Assembly: GCF_026210795.1 (NCBI RefSeq)
Contig: NC_089430.1
Coordinates: forward strand, 1,798,001-1,862,000
Source of the DNA: Rhizophagus irregularis
Lineage: Eukaryota; Glomeromycota; Glomeromycetes; Glomerales; Glomeraceae
DNA length: 64,000 nucleotides
Direction: 5' to 3'
Made by a program: the position numbers and the translations under genes. The stretch's first letter is position 1. Every line of letters begins with the position of its first letter. Below, piece by piece: positions 34,151-46,523 of this stretch. The notes under the pieces were generated by a model, which was not told where the DNA came from, ran no database searches, and saw nothing but the letters and a program-made list of their open reading frames with translations.

Positions 34151-35314
34151 TGTATAGCTGCGTATCTAATAATTTATTAGAAATTTTAGAATTTTATATC
34201 ATATCTTATCTCAAATTACTCACTATTGCATTAATCATGAAATAAAATATTTCTATGGCTAATAATAACAAAGTTTAAAACAATTATTCGCCTCATTTAA
34301 TAAATCCTCGTTAATCATTTAAGCTTTTAAGTATTATAAGGTAACTTTAATTTTTATTAATTTAAGTGGATTTTAATTTGCATATTTATTATCTTGTTCA
34401 TTTTTAAAAACCGTTCACTTCCAATTTTGTTTCTCATAATTCCTAACAAAATGCCCATATATACTGTGCTAAAACCACCTTATGCAAGAAATTTAATAGT
34501 CCCTAATTGTTATATAAAGGATCCATTTAAGCAACTTGCAAATGATTTGGTTAATAAAAAATTTTTTACCAGTAAAGTGTAACATTGAAATAAGCACATT
34601 TAACTTTTATTCTGTCGTATTTTGTATGTAAAATTAAGCATGATATTTATTAATTTATGCTACAAAATATAAAAATTTTGTCCAATCAAATTCGAGGTCC
34701 AGGAGGATGCTCCTGCGTTTTCAGCCATTTCAACCGTTTATATTTATCTAGGCGAAATCTTATTTGTCACATGCCGTAATGCAGGCCAATTCACGTGAAC
34801 GCAAAATTTTTGTCGGTACCGCTGAGAATGTTTTAACATCCTGAATACTACGAAATGTAATTATTTTTTATTGCATCAATAGACAAGCGATACCAAATTC
34901 TCATATTTTAATACAATATTTTTCCCCTAATCTTTTGAACTGTGGGACGAGAAAATTCATTTTTGATAGATTTTGCAAAAAAAATATCACATAATGGTAT
35001 GGCATAGTATATTGCCTTGAAATTGAAACATAGATAGCTATAGAATTGTTTCATCTGATTAATTTATCTGAAATCAAATGTAGCATAAATTATAATTTTT
35101 TGGACAATCAATTTTAACATGTTTAATATATTTGAATTTTAATACAGAAATAATAAATGAATCAATAAAGATTTTACAAATCCTTTATTCTTTAATGATA
35201 TTGGCTCTTTAACCATTGTTAAACCTAATACAAGATAGTATAAGATAAAATGATATGATAAAATTGGGCTTTGCTCCATTAATATTACAATAAATATATA
35301 GGTACGTGTACATT
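34151..35314. other. AT-rich intergenic DNA
   Basis: No gene supported. A GC-richer patch at 34690-34810 contains GTCACATGCCGTAATGC and GGCCAATTCACGTGAACG, loosely like words in the MITE at 56,231-56,413, so it may be an eroded relative. The small frame at 34394-34582 is not convincing. Confidence 0.4.
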
Positions 35315-35609
35315 CCCTATAAAAAAAGAAAATTCAGAATTTGTCCTGAAAAGTATGGAAAATGTCCGGAAATTTTCCGTGCGTCCGGAAAACATTTGGA
35401 AACGGTCACGTTTTGGAACATTTTCCGGACGCACAAATTCCAGACATTTTCTTGACACTCCAGAATTTGTCCAGAATTTGTCCAGAATCGAGCGTCCGGA
35501 AAATGTTCCAAAACGTGACCGTTTCCGAATGTTTTCCGGACGCACGGAAAATTTCCGGACATTTTCCATACTTTTCAGGACAAATTCTGAATTTTCTTTT
35601 TTTATAGGG
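35315..35609. mobile_element. 295-bp palindromic MITE, copy 2 (3-bp TSD ATT)
   Basis: Nearly identical to 11,323-11,616 along its whole length, including CCCTATAAAAAAAGAAAATT ends. ATT flanks both sides (35312-35314 and 35610-35612). It lies about 110 bp beyond the 3' end of the secreted-protein gene. Confidence 0.85.
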
Positions 35610-35722
35610 ATTACATAAGAAAAATTTCGATCATTAATTATTGTGATTTTTTTTGAATCTCACTCGATCGAGATGATTAGTTAATAGTAGTCAGGTCTCT
35701 TAAAGTTCATATTTTCCTTGGA

Positions 35723-36052
35723 CTAAGGTGTCGGAGCTAAAAACATTGCGATGCATACATTGCTACAAGCAGCAAAACCTGCTTGACAGGCTGGATAAGC
35801 AGCTATGGCACCTAAATAATCATAAAATCCTTAAGTTTGAAAAATAAATGTACTGACCCATTTTGAAGAATTAAAGTTGCATTTACCAGCACCGTATGTT
35901 GATAAGATTGAGACACCCATACAAGTGTGGTATGCAGTACCACAAGCACCCGCACACGTGGCATAGGATCCAAAGCCAGCATTAACGTTTGAAGACGTGA
36001 AAAGCAAGAATGTCAAAATGAATGTAAGCCATATAATGGACCTCAGATTCAT
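35723..36052 (-). CDS. Small secreted six-cysteine protein, zygote-specific (ZYS)-like, two exons
   Basis: Exon 1 is 36052-35887 and exon 2 is 35811-35723, with a 75-nt GT..AG intron between them; total 84 aa. The first ~25 residues are a clear signal peptide (hydrophobic core LTFILTFLLF, cut after NVNA). The mature part has six Cys in mirror order: C33-x3-C37-x6-C44, then C64-x6-C71-x3-C75, which suggests two antiparallel helices joined by three disulfides. The GFGSYATCAGAC start and AYPACQAGFAACSNVC end resemble the fungal family related to Chlamydomonas zygote-specific class V proteins (recalled, not searched). Without splicing the frame runs into an unrelated tail, which supports the intron. 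The role is unknown; it is probably exported. Confidence 0.75.
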
Positions 36053-36109
36053 GGTGATTATGCGTAATAAATAAATTTTGAATTTTGAATTTGGTCAGAT
36101 TACTCAGAG

Positions 36110-37103
36110 AAAAAAAAAGTTGAATGAAATGTTTTTGGGATCATTGGGAATTTATGTGGAAAATTATTCTGTCGCACAGACTTGTCAGATGATCACGAAC
36201 TCTTGGCAAGGAATGAATTTTCCGATTTTGATGACTTATACTCTGTGTATTTTGAACATTTCTAAATTGGTGCAAATATGGCTTAAATGTGAACGAAAAC
36301 TTTATTAATATTCATTGCCAGGTTTATTTTCGATAGTTAACTCTCCCAACACTCACTATGTTTCATATGTTCTTTTTTTGTATAATAGACATGACGAAAG
36401 ATTTAAAAATATAATGATTTCGCACTTATATCAGAATTCTAAGTTAACAGTTTATAGTTAATATGAAAAACGTTCTGTATTGATTTAATAATACGCAATT
36501 CATTTATAATGGTCAATGTCATTTTCTTCCATGCTTTCATTTACCGGTAGGAAGCATCCGAGATTCAATTATGTGATTTTCTTTTCTAAAGATTTCTAAT
36601 CTGGTAGAATCCTCACCAGAATTAGTAATCCGAGATCTTTGCAAATTCTAAATGAAACTAGTACGTAGGTGATTTCGTCATAACAAATACATGATACCGT
36701 TCAATACTTTTTTATAAAAAATTATAGGTACGATACAATAAAAGAGAAAGCAAAATGTCTTCCAAAAATCGAGTTACACACTCGTCCGTAAAAAACCTAA
36801 AAGAAAAATCGACTCACCATTAACTGGTAACGGGATATAATTAAAGATAATCATAGTTCCGTATAATAACTCAGAAGTTTCCTCAACTTCTGTCTCGAAC
36901 AAAAACACAAAGGCACAAAAACATCAAAAATCTCTCTTACACCGATGATAACATCAATAGTAAAGAAGCTTCTAAACAAAATAATGGAAATCCTTCTGAC
37001 AACATAGAAATATCACCCATGATAATTTACATAACTTCATTCATGCACCTTTAAAATCTCGTTCAAATGTTGACGATTATATTCATAGTGTAGACATCTG
37101 GAT
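36110..37103 (+). pseudogene. Decayed coding sequence, left of the hAT insertion
   Basis: Short protein-like stretches appear in changing frames: FCRTDLSDDHELLARNEF (~36169-36222), SEVSSTSVSNKNTKAQKHQK (~36869-36930), NSKEASKQNNGNPSDN (~36956-37004) and APLKSRSNVDDYIHSVD (~37045-37095). Acidic and Asn/Ser-rich content is typical of proteins in this genome type. The reading is cut by the hAT element and may resume at 39,658. I do not recognise the family. Confidence 0.35.
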
Positions 37104-39657
37104 CAGGGCCGATGATTTTATGATGTGATATAACATAAATTATTTATGTGTTATAACCAAATTATGTGATAAGATTTTTTTTAATTTTTATTATTTTATG
37201 TGATATTATTTGATAAATTTATATAATTATTTGATTTTATGTATAATAAAGATGTGATAATTTTATAAAATTTATTATTTAATTTTAATTCCTCATATTT
37301 TAAACACCATTAAAGTACAACATACTTAATCCCTTAAGAGAATCTTTAGACAAACTTTGCCAATCATTATCCAAAAGAGAATTGTACATAGAAAAGCTCC
37401 GTTCAACAGTACAACTTGATATCGGCAGACAAATATAATCCAAAGCAATATTAGAAAGGATTGGCAATTGCGTTGCCTTATTTAACCAATATTGATCCAA
37501 TTCGATTTCACCTAAAAATTCATTATCTAAGCCACAATAAATTCCCCATTCTCGTAATAATTCATCTGATGGGTTAGCGAATTCCTTAATTATATTGTAC
37601 TGCCGAATGTTCTTTCGTAAAAGGTCTCCAGCATGAATATATCTAGGATCAAAAACTTGGCATGCATGAAAGAGTGGTCGAGTTGGATGATTAGGAATAT
37701 GGGCAGAAAATTTGCTGTAAGCTGTTTCAAAGGCCAATCTGAAAATAGCATAGAAATCGTTTGGATTAAATCGAAGCTGGATTATTAAATTTTCCAAAGA
37801 AGGGCCAAAATCGTTTGAATTCCTATACATTTTGATATAAGAAGTGAGCTGTTGAAGTCGTAATTCAACAAGAGGAAAAATAGGTTTATTTAATTGCTGG
37901 AAAAAATCGAGATCTTGAATGAATTCTTTAGCATAAAAAGAAATGAAATTAAGATAAATGGTAATGATGTCTGATTCTTTTTCATTCTGTAGACAAGAAT
38001 TAATGGCCATCAATGTAACGTGTTTCTTGTCATTATCAAATTCTTCTTTAAAAAGGAAGGCCAATAGATGATGTGTTCCTTTGCATAAATTACCATCTGA
38101 AACCAAGAATTCCAACGAGTTTTGTTATATAAAGGAATTTTGCATGGTGAAGAAATTCCATGCATTTTCAAATAAGCTAAATATCGGCCTCTTCGGGCAG
38201 GAGAATGGACGAAAACCTCTTTAATTTTATCCAATAAACTTTTCAAAATATTAAACTGAGATAATGTTCTCCACATATCACTATTAATTTAGTACAACAA
38301 AAGAAAGATCAAATCTCAGCAAAACGAACTCAAAAAAATCAAATAAGCAACAAAAAAAAGGAGGTCAAAGAACAAAACAATATTATAAGATCAAAATTCA
38401 AATGTTTTTTTTTATTATTCAAAAAATTCCATCTAATCTATTCATAATTTAACTATATAGGCAAAATGATGTAATAATAATACTAATTATTATGAAAAAT
38501 GATGTAATAAATATATAATAAATTAATGATATACTAATTATTATCGTAATAAATTAATATAATGTAAAATAATTATTATCGAATCAAAAATAATAATAAT
38601 AGTGATTGTAACAAAACCCAAACCAAAAATCTCTAAAAGAAAAACTAATTATCCTATTAAATTTTTTTATACTCACGAAAATAATTTGATAAACATACCC
38701 GATAAGATTTATAATATGTGCACAACACGGAACATGAATTAATTGTGGCATCAATGGTAACAAGACTTCACGATAGCATTTTTTCATATAAGCCGCTGAA
38801 TCTGATAGAAATAAACGTGGCAAATTAAAAGATATATTGAAATGAGTAAGAATTGTTGTAAGAACTTGTCCCATTATAGTATTTGTTACGCGTTCAAGAA
38901 AATCGACTGAAACTAATTTTGTTTCATGACGATAACAAAAAAGAGTATTAACAACGCTTCAAGCACAATCATCAGTGGTTTCATCCATAATTATAGCCAT
39001 GGGTTTTGAATCAAAAAGTAATTTAAGAGATTGATAATGCTTGTCAAAAATATTAGGTAAATAATTTTGTCTAAGAGTAGGAGCGTGGGGAATAGAGCCT
39101 CCATTTTTAACATGTTTTTTAAAAAATGGAAGTAAAGAATTGACTTTTTCAAGAGGAATGTCTGCTATTGCAAATGCTTCTATAAGGTCTTCAATAAGTT
39201 GGTTCTTTGACTCAGAAGCTGCTCGAGTAGACGAGAGAGTAAGTTGCTGTGTTCTATTGTGGCTTTCTTCTTGACTTCTCACATTTGATATATGTTTCTG
39301 ACTTTTACAGTGGTTATCTACAACAGATTTATGCTTCCATTCCACAGAAACATTACAGTAATTACAGAAGAGAATATTATTATCAACATGAAAAATGTCT
39401 TTATATTCATTACATCTGGTGTAAACTGAAACGACTTTGCTTTTTTTTGGCGGCATAATATTTATAACGAAAAAAGAGATCGAAGATAATTGATAATCAT
39501 CTGAAGCTGAATTTATATTTACTGCGGATTATGTGATTTAACATAGGAAGATCCTATATTATGTGATTTTATGATTTGATATACAGGAATTATGTGATAT
39601 CACATAAATTATGCGTTTAATGTGAAATTATATGATCAAATAAAATCATCGGCCCTG
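37104..39657 (-). mobile_element. hAT DNA transposon, 2,554 bp, with imperfect 8-bp TSD
   Basis: Inverted ends CAGGGCCGATGATTTTAT at 37104-37121 and 39640-39657. Flanking 8-mers ATCTGGAT (37096-37103) and ATTTGGAT (39658-39665) differ by one base. TIR style, 8-bp duplication and internal transposase all fit hAT. Subterminal regions repeat ATTATGTGATNT words. It interrupted decayed coding sequence. Confidence 0.9.
37300..39456 (-). pseudogene. Broken hAT transposase
   Basis: ATG at 39456 begins a protein with a BED-type zinc finger (FCNYCNVSVEWKHKS, then NHCKSQKH). The first acidic catalytic region (MDETTDD) is followed by a TGA at 38961-38959, where the same frame simply continues. LSDSAAYM and CCAHIINL follow. 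A likely 418-nt GTATGT..TAATAG intron (38698-38281) restores the frame. Near 38044 one A seems missing, shifting the frame. The C-terminal dimerisation region (YICLPISSCTVERSFS) ends at 37300. One nonsense and one frameshift make it inactive; the domain order is complete. Confidence 0.8.
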
Positions 39658-40600
39658 ATTTGGATTACAATCCAAATATTCGAAGGCTAACCAAATGGAT
39701 AATTATTCCCTCAACAATGATGATCAAATACCAGATCAAGCCAACAAGGGTTGATTGGTATAATGCGGAAAAATGGATTAATCATTAACCCATTTGAAGA
39801 TCCTACATGTGAACATTATCAAACTTACAAAAAAGCCCCCTAATTCTTTGGGGTGAAAAAAATTGCGAAAAATAGGATATGGTATTTCACGTATACATTT
39901 TGATTGGTGATTTTCTTGTATTACAGTATATTATATTTTTAATAAAATAAAGATTATCACAAAAATTTAAATTTCTTATAACACGCGCATAAAATTTTTT
40001 TAAGAAAATTTATTAAAAAAAAATGGAGGCTAACGAAATTTCTTAACCACTTTAGACAGATCAACAAATTAATAAAAAGAAACTGTTGAAATTCATAATC
40101 CTTCTAAGGAATCAATATTCTGATGTTGAACGAAGTTATACTTACGATATTATTAAAGAAGGGAATTATTCGCCCGCTATTTGTCTTAAATATACAAAAG
40201 GTCAAAAAGGTTTCGAGTTCCTGATAATTATGAAATTAAAGGAAGTTCGAGAAACCAAATATGTGGGAAAACAATCCACTTTATTGGATATATTATGGAG
40301 ATAAATTTCAGTATCATGTAAAGTCGGAAAAATTAGGCTCAAATGCAGCATGTTTATACGCTAAGGTATAAACAGAAATTAATATTAAGAGAATATTAAA
40401 AATTTTATTAATGTAAATATAAAATTTTTATAATAGGCCTTAAATCCAGAAATTAAAACATGATACATTTTTTAGTCTTCATTTGAAATATTTGAGCAAA
40501 CAAGAAATATTCATCAACAAGAAACTGTCTTAAAATCATCTGATAATTTAACTTAAACTGGACAGAAAAAACCACAAAGTCTATATCTACAATATTTGAT
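39658..40600 (+). pseudogene. Decayed coding sequence, right of the hAT insertion
   Basis: 39663-39780 reads as YNPNIRRLTKWI, then KPTRVDWYNAEKWI, in one frame and may continue the gene cut by the hAT element. A second unit starts at ATG 40022, breaks frame, then gives FRNQYSDVERSYTYDI-like sequence (~40107 on; the first residue is Leu here), and in another frame WENNPLYWIYYGDKFQYHV up to a donor at 40366. A 71-nt GT..AG intron and a Gln/Ser-rich tail follow. The style resembles lineage-specific repeat families in this fungus. Broken frames point to a pseudogene. Confidence 0.4.
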
Positions 40601-40639
40601 CAAGCAGCAGCTAAAGATTGTCATTCAGATGATAATCTT

Positions 40640-40930
40640 AGCCTGATTAAAATCTATTGAATTTGATATTAGTATATTGAGAACAATTTTATTTATTATA
40701 GATTAAGATTTTGCTTATAATCCAGTTTATTGAAGAACCAGTCTATCGAAATTCACTTAAATATAGTTTACATCTTTAGAAATAATAAACCCTTAGTTTT
40801 AAATAGCTATTCGGTTTAAACCTTTTGTTACTCCTAATTATTAATTAAAAAATATGCATTTTACTATGAAAATTGTTGTAAGCCGGAACGAGTGGTTGGA
40901 ATTGATTGATTAATTAATCGATTAAAGGTA
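40640..40930. repeat. Decayed TIR-type element plus shared flank, copy 2
   Basis: Same orientation and order as 26,436-26,880: AGAAATAATAAACCCTTAG, AAATAGCTATTCGGTT, TTGTAAGCCGGAACGA and GATTAATTAATCGATTAA. Its left part, AATCCAGTTTATTGAAG then CTATCGAAATTCACTT, resembles the right end of the 33,421 element. Confidence 0.5.
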
Positions 40931-41644
40931 CAGTGTATATTGATCATTTTTCATAAGTGCGCAGTGGCAAACAAGGTCCCAAACTAGTTTTCTGACATAT
41001 AATAATATGACACGTAAATATAAAACTTATCGAAAAATAAAATGAGTTGAAGTATTATTCTCCCAATATCACGATCACGATAATATTTTCAAATAAAAAT
41101 AAAAGACAATATTTTATGATTGTGTGAACATAATAAATTTGTTTATACTTACTGCTAAACAATTACTCTTCCGTTCTTTTCCTGTCAAGACAATTGGCCG
41201 AAATAAGAAAAGGCCTCAGTAAGTTAAAGAAATATTGTTAAAGAAAACTAAATAATAAAAACATGTGGAAATGGAAAGTAATATTGAAATATTTTATGAA
41301 ATGAGGTAAATGTGTGTGAAAAATTATTCTTATTAAAATTTATTAATGAAAAAGAAAAAGGGAGCGAAATTTAACACAAAATATATTTGAAAAATAATTC
41401 TAAATGAAATTTTTAATGAAAACAGAAAAAGGAAGTGAAACTGGATGTAATTTAACAATAATACGTGTATTAAATGAGAATCAACGAAATGTTTAAATGA
41501 GATAAAAATCAACTCGAAACTACACGAACTACAAACATATACAAGTTAGCACCAGCTTACTATTATGAGAATAATGATGGCAGAAAAGCAAAATGTAACA
41601 AAGTACTTTGGCCAACTTTATTATTTATAATTATTATATTACTA
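40931..41644. other. AT-rich intergenic DNA
   Basis: No gene. 41283-41445 holds a loose tandem duplication (GTGAAAAATTATTCTTATT..GAAAAAGAAAAAGGGAGCG). Confidence 0.4.
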
Positions 41645-42596
41645 TGGGCCGGTGCAAAAAGATTCGTACTTCAACAAAATGCCAATAAAAAAATTTTTAT
41701 TATATAAATGTTTATTTATTTAATTTGAATTGATATATGTTTGGGAAATATAAAAATATAAGTGTAAGATTAAATTGTGTATTATCAATTAAAATTACTA
41801 TAACCACTAAATTTTTATTGATTAATTGTGCATTTTTTATATTATATTTAAAGTATTCTTTAACATATTTAAATGCCATTATCTAAAATTTAATTAAAAC
41901 TTATGAAATTTTTTTTTTTAAACGAATTTAATAATGTATCATGAATGGATAAATATTTTGAATGAGAACTTAAACTTACAATTTTACACTTTACAACTAT
42001 TTAAAAACCTTCAATTAGTTAAAGTTTGTGGTAATAAGTAGAGATAAAAATTTTTTTGATAATTATAGTATTTTGCTATTTTAGAACAAGAAAATAAATG
42101 CTTTTTCTTTGTTTATTTAAATTAATTTTAAAAATTCTGATATTTTCCATTTATTAAAAAGGAAATATTGTAAATTATTAGACAGTTTATTATTTATTTG
42201 CGTTTTATATGTAAAGTTTTAGCATGAATATACTGCTGCTATACCTTATTTAATTTGATATCATAATTTTAATTGTACTTTTAGTAATTCCCAATGCTTC
42301 AGCAGTTTGCTTGCGTAATATGAACATCAGATGGCTCATCCTCATAAAATTAATTTAAAAAGTGTAATTGCAATCATTAATTATTACTATTTTTTTGTTA
42401 TATTTTAACAGTATTCTATTTTATTTTAAAAAAGAAAAAAGGATGGTATAAGAAAGAAAATTAAAAATCAAGTACTTTTAGTTATTATTTATCAAATATA
42501 TGAATTTCAGACCGTTATATTTTGTTGTGCAATATTTTACCTTAATGTAAATCTTATCTATTTTTAGTGAGGTACGAATCTTTTTGCACCGGCCCA
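41645..42596. mobile_element. 952-bp TIR element with TA duplication
   Basis: Inverted ends TGGGCCGGTGCAAAAAGATT (continuing CGTAC) at 41645 and the exact complement at the right, with TA at 41643-41644 and 42597-42598. The inside is AT-rich with no transposase frame. TA targets suggest a Tc1/mariner-type origin. It is either non-autonomous or strongly eroded. Confidence 0.75.
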
Positions 42597-42888
42597 TATT
42601 AATGTTAATGAATTTAATTAAATATGACTAATGATTAATGACATGCGAAGTATATGTATATGATCATTATGTGATCACCAATTTCCGGATAACATAAATA
42701 ATCTACATATCATAATAAGCTAAAAAATAAAATATTAGTTATTATTTCTGCTATTAACTTAACCATACCATATCACCATTATTATTATTTTAATACCAAA
42801 CTTACAAAATTTGTGTTCTTTTGTTTTGTTAAAATCAATCATATGAATTTAATCTAAATAAAATAATTGATCCTTAGAAAAATAATAT

Positions 42889-43661
42889 TAAACAAGTTAA
42901 CATTAAACATGGCAGGGAGCTATAGTCATAGTATAATTAGAACTGTAATAATTCCAACTTTTTTTAATTAAGTTGGTTTATACTACCATACAGTATCATA
43001 ATTATGTTATATAATTTTTAAGATTTAAAGAGAATTTCTAAATTTTAACTGGTGGAAAAATTACTGGTAGATCATGTGATTGTATATTAAATATTCACGT
43101 GATTTATTATAACAATGCAATTTCATTTGCTCACTTCGCTCACTAGGTTTTTCTAGCTAAACCATAATTTTCATTTTATTTGCAAAATTTTTTATTATAT
43201 TTAACATATCTATAAAAAAAAATGAGAAATTACTCTTAACTAGCTATTAACATAATTTTTTTTATCATTTGGTAAAGGATGATCATTTTCGGTTGTTAAT
43301 CATTTTTGGCTTAGTTATTTCACTTGTTAATTATTTTAAGGTTAATTATCTGATTGTTGATGATTTGCTAAAAATTTTATCCCACAATATTTTAGCAAGA
43401 AAGGACATTCTATAAAAGTGCAATATGACCTTATGGATGGGTGGGTGGCGCGTCATGTTATTGTAATGACTTGAAATGATTGACATGTCATGATAGATTA
43501 ACATTAACTTAACGTTAACATAAGATTAGTTTTTGAGTGATTTCCATTTCAAGATGCTGATCCCCCATCTTTGGTATTGATTTGCTGATTATATAAATAC
43601 ATTTCAAATCAAGCTTTTCTATTTTAGTACGATCGGCAATCAACAAATCTTTTAGTATTTT
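42889..43661. repeat. Dispersed repeat, short copy B (inverted relative to copy A)
   Basis: Matches the two ends of 5,897-8,245 on the opposite strand, joined directly at about 43,365. It therefore represents the repeat without the 1.55-kb expansion seen in copy A. Confidence 0.75.
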
Positions 43662-43988
43662 AATAATATAATATATTTTTTTCATGTTAATTGTGACACT
43701 ATTGTGACTGTGACTACAAAAACTTTTGATTCAGGATTATTTATATCAATGTGTCAGCTCAAATAATACTGCATAATTAATATGAACTATCAATGCAATT
43801 ATTACCATCAATATGTCATTAAGCCTGCAAATATATATATAAATGATATACCCACCTTTCATTATTTCACTTATTATTTCAATTAAATTACTATTTTATA
43901 TTCTTTCTTTCTTTATTAACTACCTTCAACTACATTTTGAATAATTCATTATTTACCCTACTCTCTTAACAATTTGAATCTAATCAAA

Positions 43989-45792
43989 ATGAGCAATTAT
44001 CCTGACCAAAATAGTAAATCCAATGAAAAGTACTTTAATTTGTAATATTTCTTTTCAAAGATACTTAGTTATATTAACCAATCTCTATTTAGTTCTAATT
44101 GAATATTTAAAAGAATGAGGTAGTAAATCATCATATTGTGGATTTTTGAATTTTAACAGTGATTTCATCCTGCTTCAATATCACCTACAGACATGTGTGA
44201 TAATCTTGATACCGTTTGGCTTTATCACTTTCTAAGTGAGACAAAATCTCTGTTTAATCAGAAAACTTATGTAGTAATAAAAAATAAGGTGTGTTATTTT
44301 ATTTTGCAGCGTTAGGGTAACTCCTAAGTTGGATGCGTTTTGACTTAGGAGAATTACTGATCTTGACATCTTTGGTAACCAATCCATTATCTCATTTTGG
44401 GCACCCTAATTTTGTAGTTGATACAAGTCTGCTAATTCTGGAGGAGGAATTGGCTATGTACCTTCTTTTATCACTAAATAAATTTTAATGCACTACTAAT
44501 AATTTCTTTCTTATAATAGGCAAATGAAGAACAATATTGTTTTACAAATTATTTCAAAAATTTTGGCAAAGAATTATTAGGGAACATAATAAAAAAGAAA
44601 ATTGTTGTATCTTACTCAAATGAAACATCTGAAGTTTCACAATCAGATTCAAATAAAACTAATAAGAATACTGAAAAAATTACTCTTTAAGTTAAACAAA
44701 AAGGAGAACTGAAAAGCGTAAGAGATGATAATGCTGATACAGAAATTCATCTAATGGTAGTAAATTGTAATATTTCTTTTGTATTTATAAATATATTATT
44801 AAATAATATTTGATAATTATTTACTAGAATACAAGAAAAAACAAAGCCAAATTCCAAGACAAAATATAAGAATAACCTAGTATTTAGACAAGTTGATGAT
44901 AATGCACTTCTTGTTGCCTCAAGTATATATATGAAAGTTTTATTGCAGATAATATCATACCTTTTATTAAAATTCTTAAAGGCTTCTCTTCAAGATCACA
45001 AATGTCTCTATCATCAGCAAATGAACCTGTACTTCAAGCAATTATAAAAAAACTTATTCCATTAAAGTATTGTATTTCAGAACTTTCATTAGTAATGAAT
45101 GGTAAAAAGCTAAATGGCTCAGGTCATTTTAGTTATTCAAATATTTTTATTTTAAGTAAAGGATAATAATATTATTTTAGAATTAAAGTATATCTTATTA
45201 ATTGAACTTATTAATAGTAATCAGAAAAATAATTTTGGTGCAAATGAACTTAAAAATCTAGATAAAATACTTGAAAATGAAAATGAAGAATCTGTATTAA
45301 AAAGATCATATACATATTGGTCAAAGGAAGATAAAAAACAAATTTGACAACTACAGTATAGGTGAAACATTAAATATACATATATGAAAACAATTTCAAA
45401 AGGAAAAGCTATAAACTATTCTAGCTCTGGAGTATTTGATTGATTTAATAAAATTTTTGTGATTTTTTTAATAACAATAAATTGGCAATAACAATTATTA
45501 ACTTATAAAGTTAATAATTATTTATTAGTAAGATTTTTCCAGGAATACTAATACTACTAATAGGTAATAGATTACTTAATTAAGTTAATAAAACTTTTTT
45601 ATGAAATAGATTATGTTTAAATGAGATATATAAAAAAATTTCAAGATTTTTTTAATAACAATAGGCCAGTATGAGTGTGTTAAAATAACAAAATCTAAAC
45701 CTAATAAGTTAAAGGAATTTGTTATATTAGTAATTAATTTTCATTGCATTTTATAGAAATCTGCTAATGAAGTAACAACTAGCTATATATAA
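43989..45792 (+). pseudogene. Decayed gene with a PD-(D/E)XK nuclease-like C-terminal region
   Basis: ATG at 43989 opens a short Asn/Ser-rich start. Later stretches in shifting frames are protein-like: TDMCDNLDTVWLYHFLSETK (~44190-44250), YCFTNYFKNFGKELLGN (~44535-44585), ESFIADNIIPFIKILKGF (~44935-44987), LVMNGKKLNGSGHFSYSN (~45087-45142), IILELKYILLIELIN (~45168-45213) and VKITKSKPNKLKEFVILVI (~45678-45735). GSGHFSYSN followed by LELKY resembles the acidic and ExK motifs of PD-(D/E)XK nucleases, with Asn where Asp is expected. Many stops and frame changes. The family call is an inference from motif spacing. Confidence 0.5.
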
Positions 45793-46443
45793 TAAGATTT
45801 AAAATATTTAATTTAGTATATTATTGCATTTTTAACATACTGTAATGGTCTGGTCTAAATTTATTAAGTTTTGAAAATATTAATCTAGATTATGTTTTCT
45901 TTATTTATCTTTCTCTTTATTTTTTTTATTTATTTCTTATTTTTACTTAATTCTTAATACTTTGTTCACTTTTTCTATTTTATAATGCACATGGATTTAT
46001 GTTGGGGGAGTGGTATTGACTTATTAATTGAAGGTGAGAATTTTAGATGCCAGGCAAAAGATGATGTTGAACACAGCCTCAAAATTTAACCCTATACTAG
46101 ATCAACAAACTGACAGTCAAATCCTTTACAGTCACAATCAACATCAGGAGGATAAAATAAGCGTAGATCTACAAAATAATACACATGTGAAAAACTACGC
46201 AAATCTACATCACTTGCGACGATATACGAGTGTGAAAATTTTAGAGAAATTTTCAATAGTATAAAATAGTGTATTTTTGAAAATGACGTAGTTTTTTAGT
46301 AGTAAAAAATAATGTAGTTACCTTAACATAAAATTTTCCTCTTTATAACCCCTCGTGTATTTTTCTGATATTTTCTTACAATTTTGTTGTTTTTTTTACT
46401 TACACTAAGAGTCAAATTCGATATTAATCATATTTTTATTTTT

Positions 46444-46523
46444 GCCTACACTAAGAGTCGAACTGAATACCTCAAGATAAATTATTAATATATAAAGTCT
46501 CGTTACCTAACCACTACACTATT
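46444..46523 (-). other. tRNA-like sequence (A-box and B-box), possible SINE head or tRNA relic
   Basis: On the minus strand TAGTGTAGTGGTTAGGTAAC resembles the A-box region of tRNA-Glu/Asp-type genes, and CAGTTCGACTC about 45 nt later resembles a B-box. The T-stem and acceptor stem do not pair well, so it is not a working tRNA. CACTAAGAGTC recurs at about 46404. Confidence 0.35.

Noticed and set aside
34394-34582. 62-codon frame with a protein-like C-terminal half
   Set aside because: Non-ATG start, no recognisable domain, and no supporting paralog in the window.
46000-46264. GGGGGAGTGG near 46,010 as a Copia-type polypurine tract, and the frame 46028-46264
   Set aside because: No LTR pair, integrase or reverse transcriptase nearby; the frame starts at TTG and has no family features.
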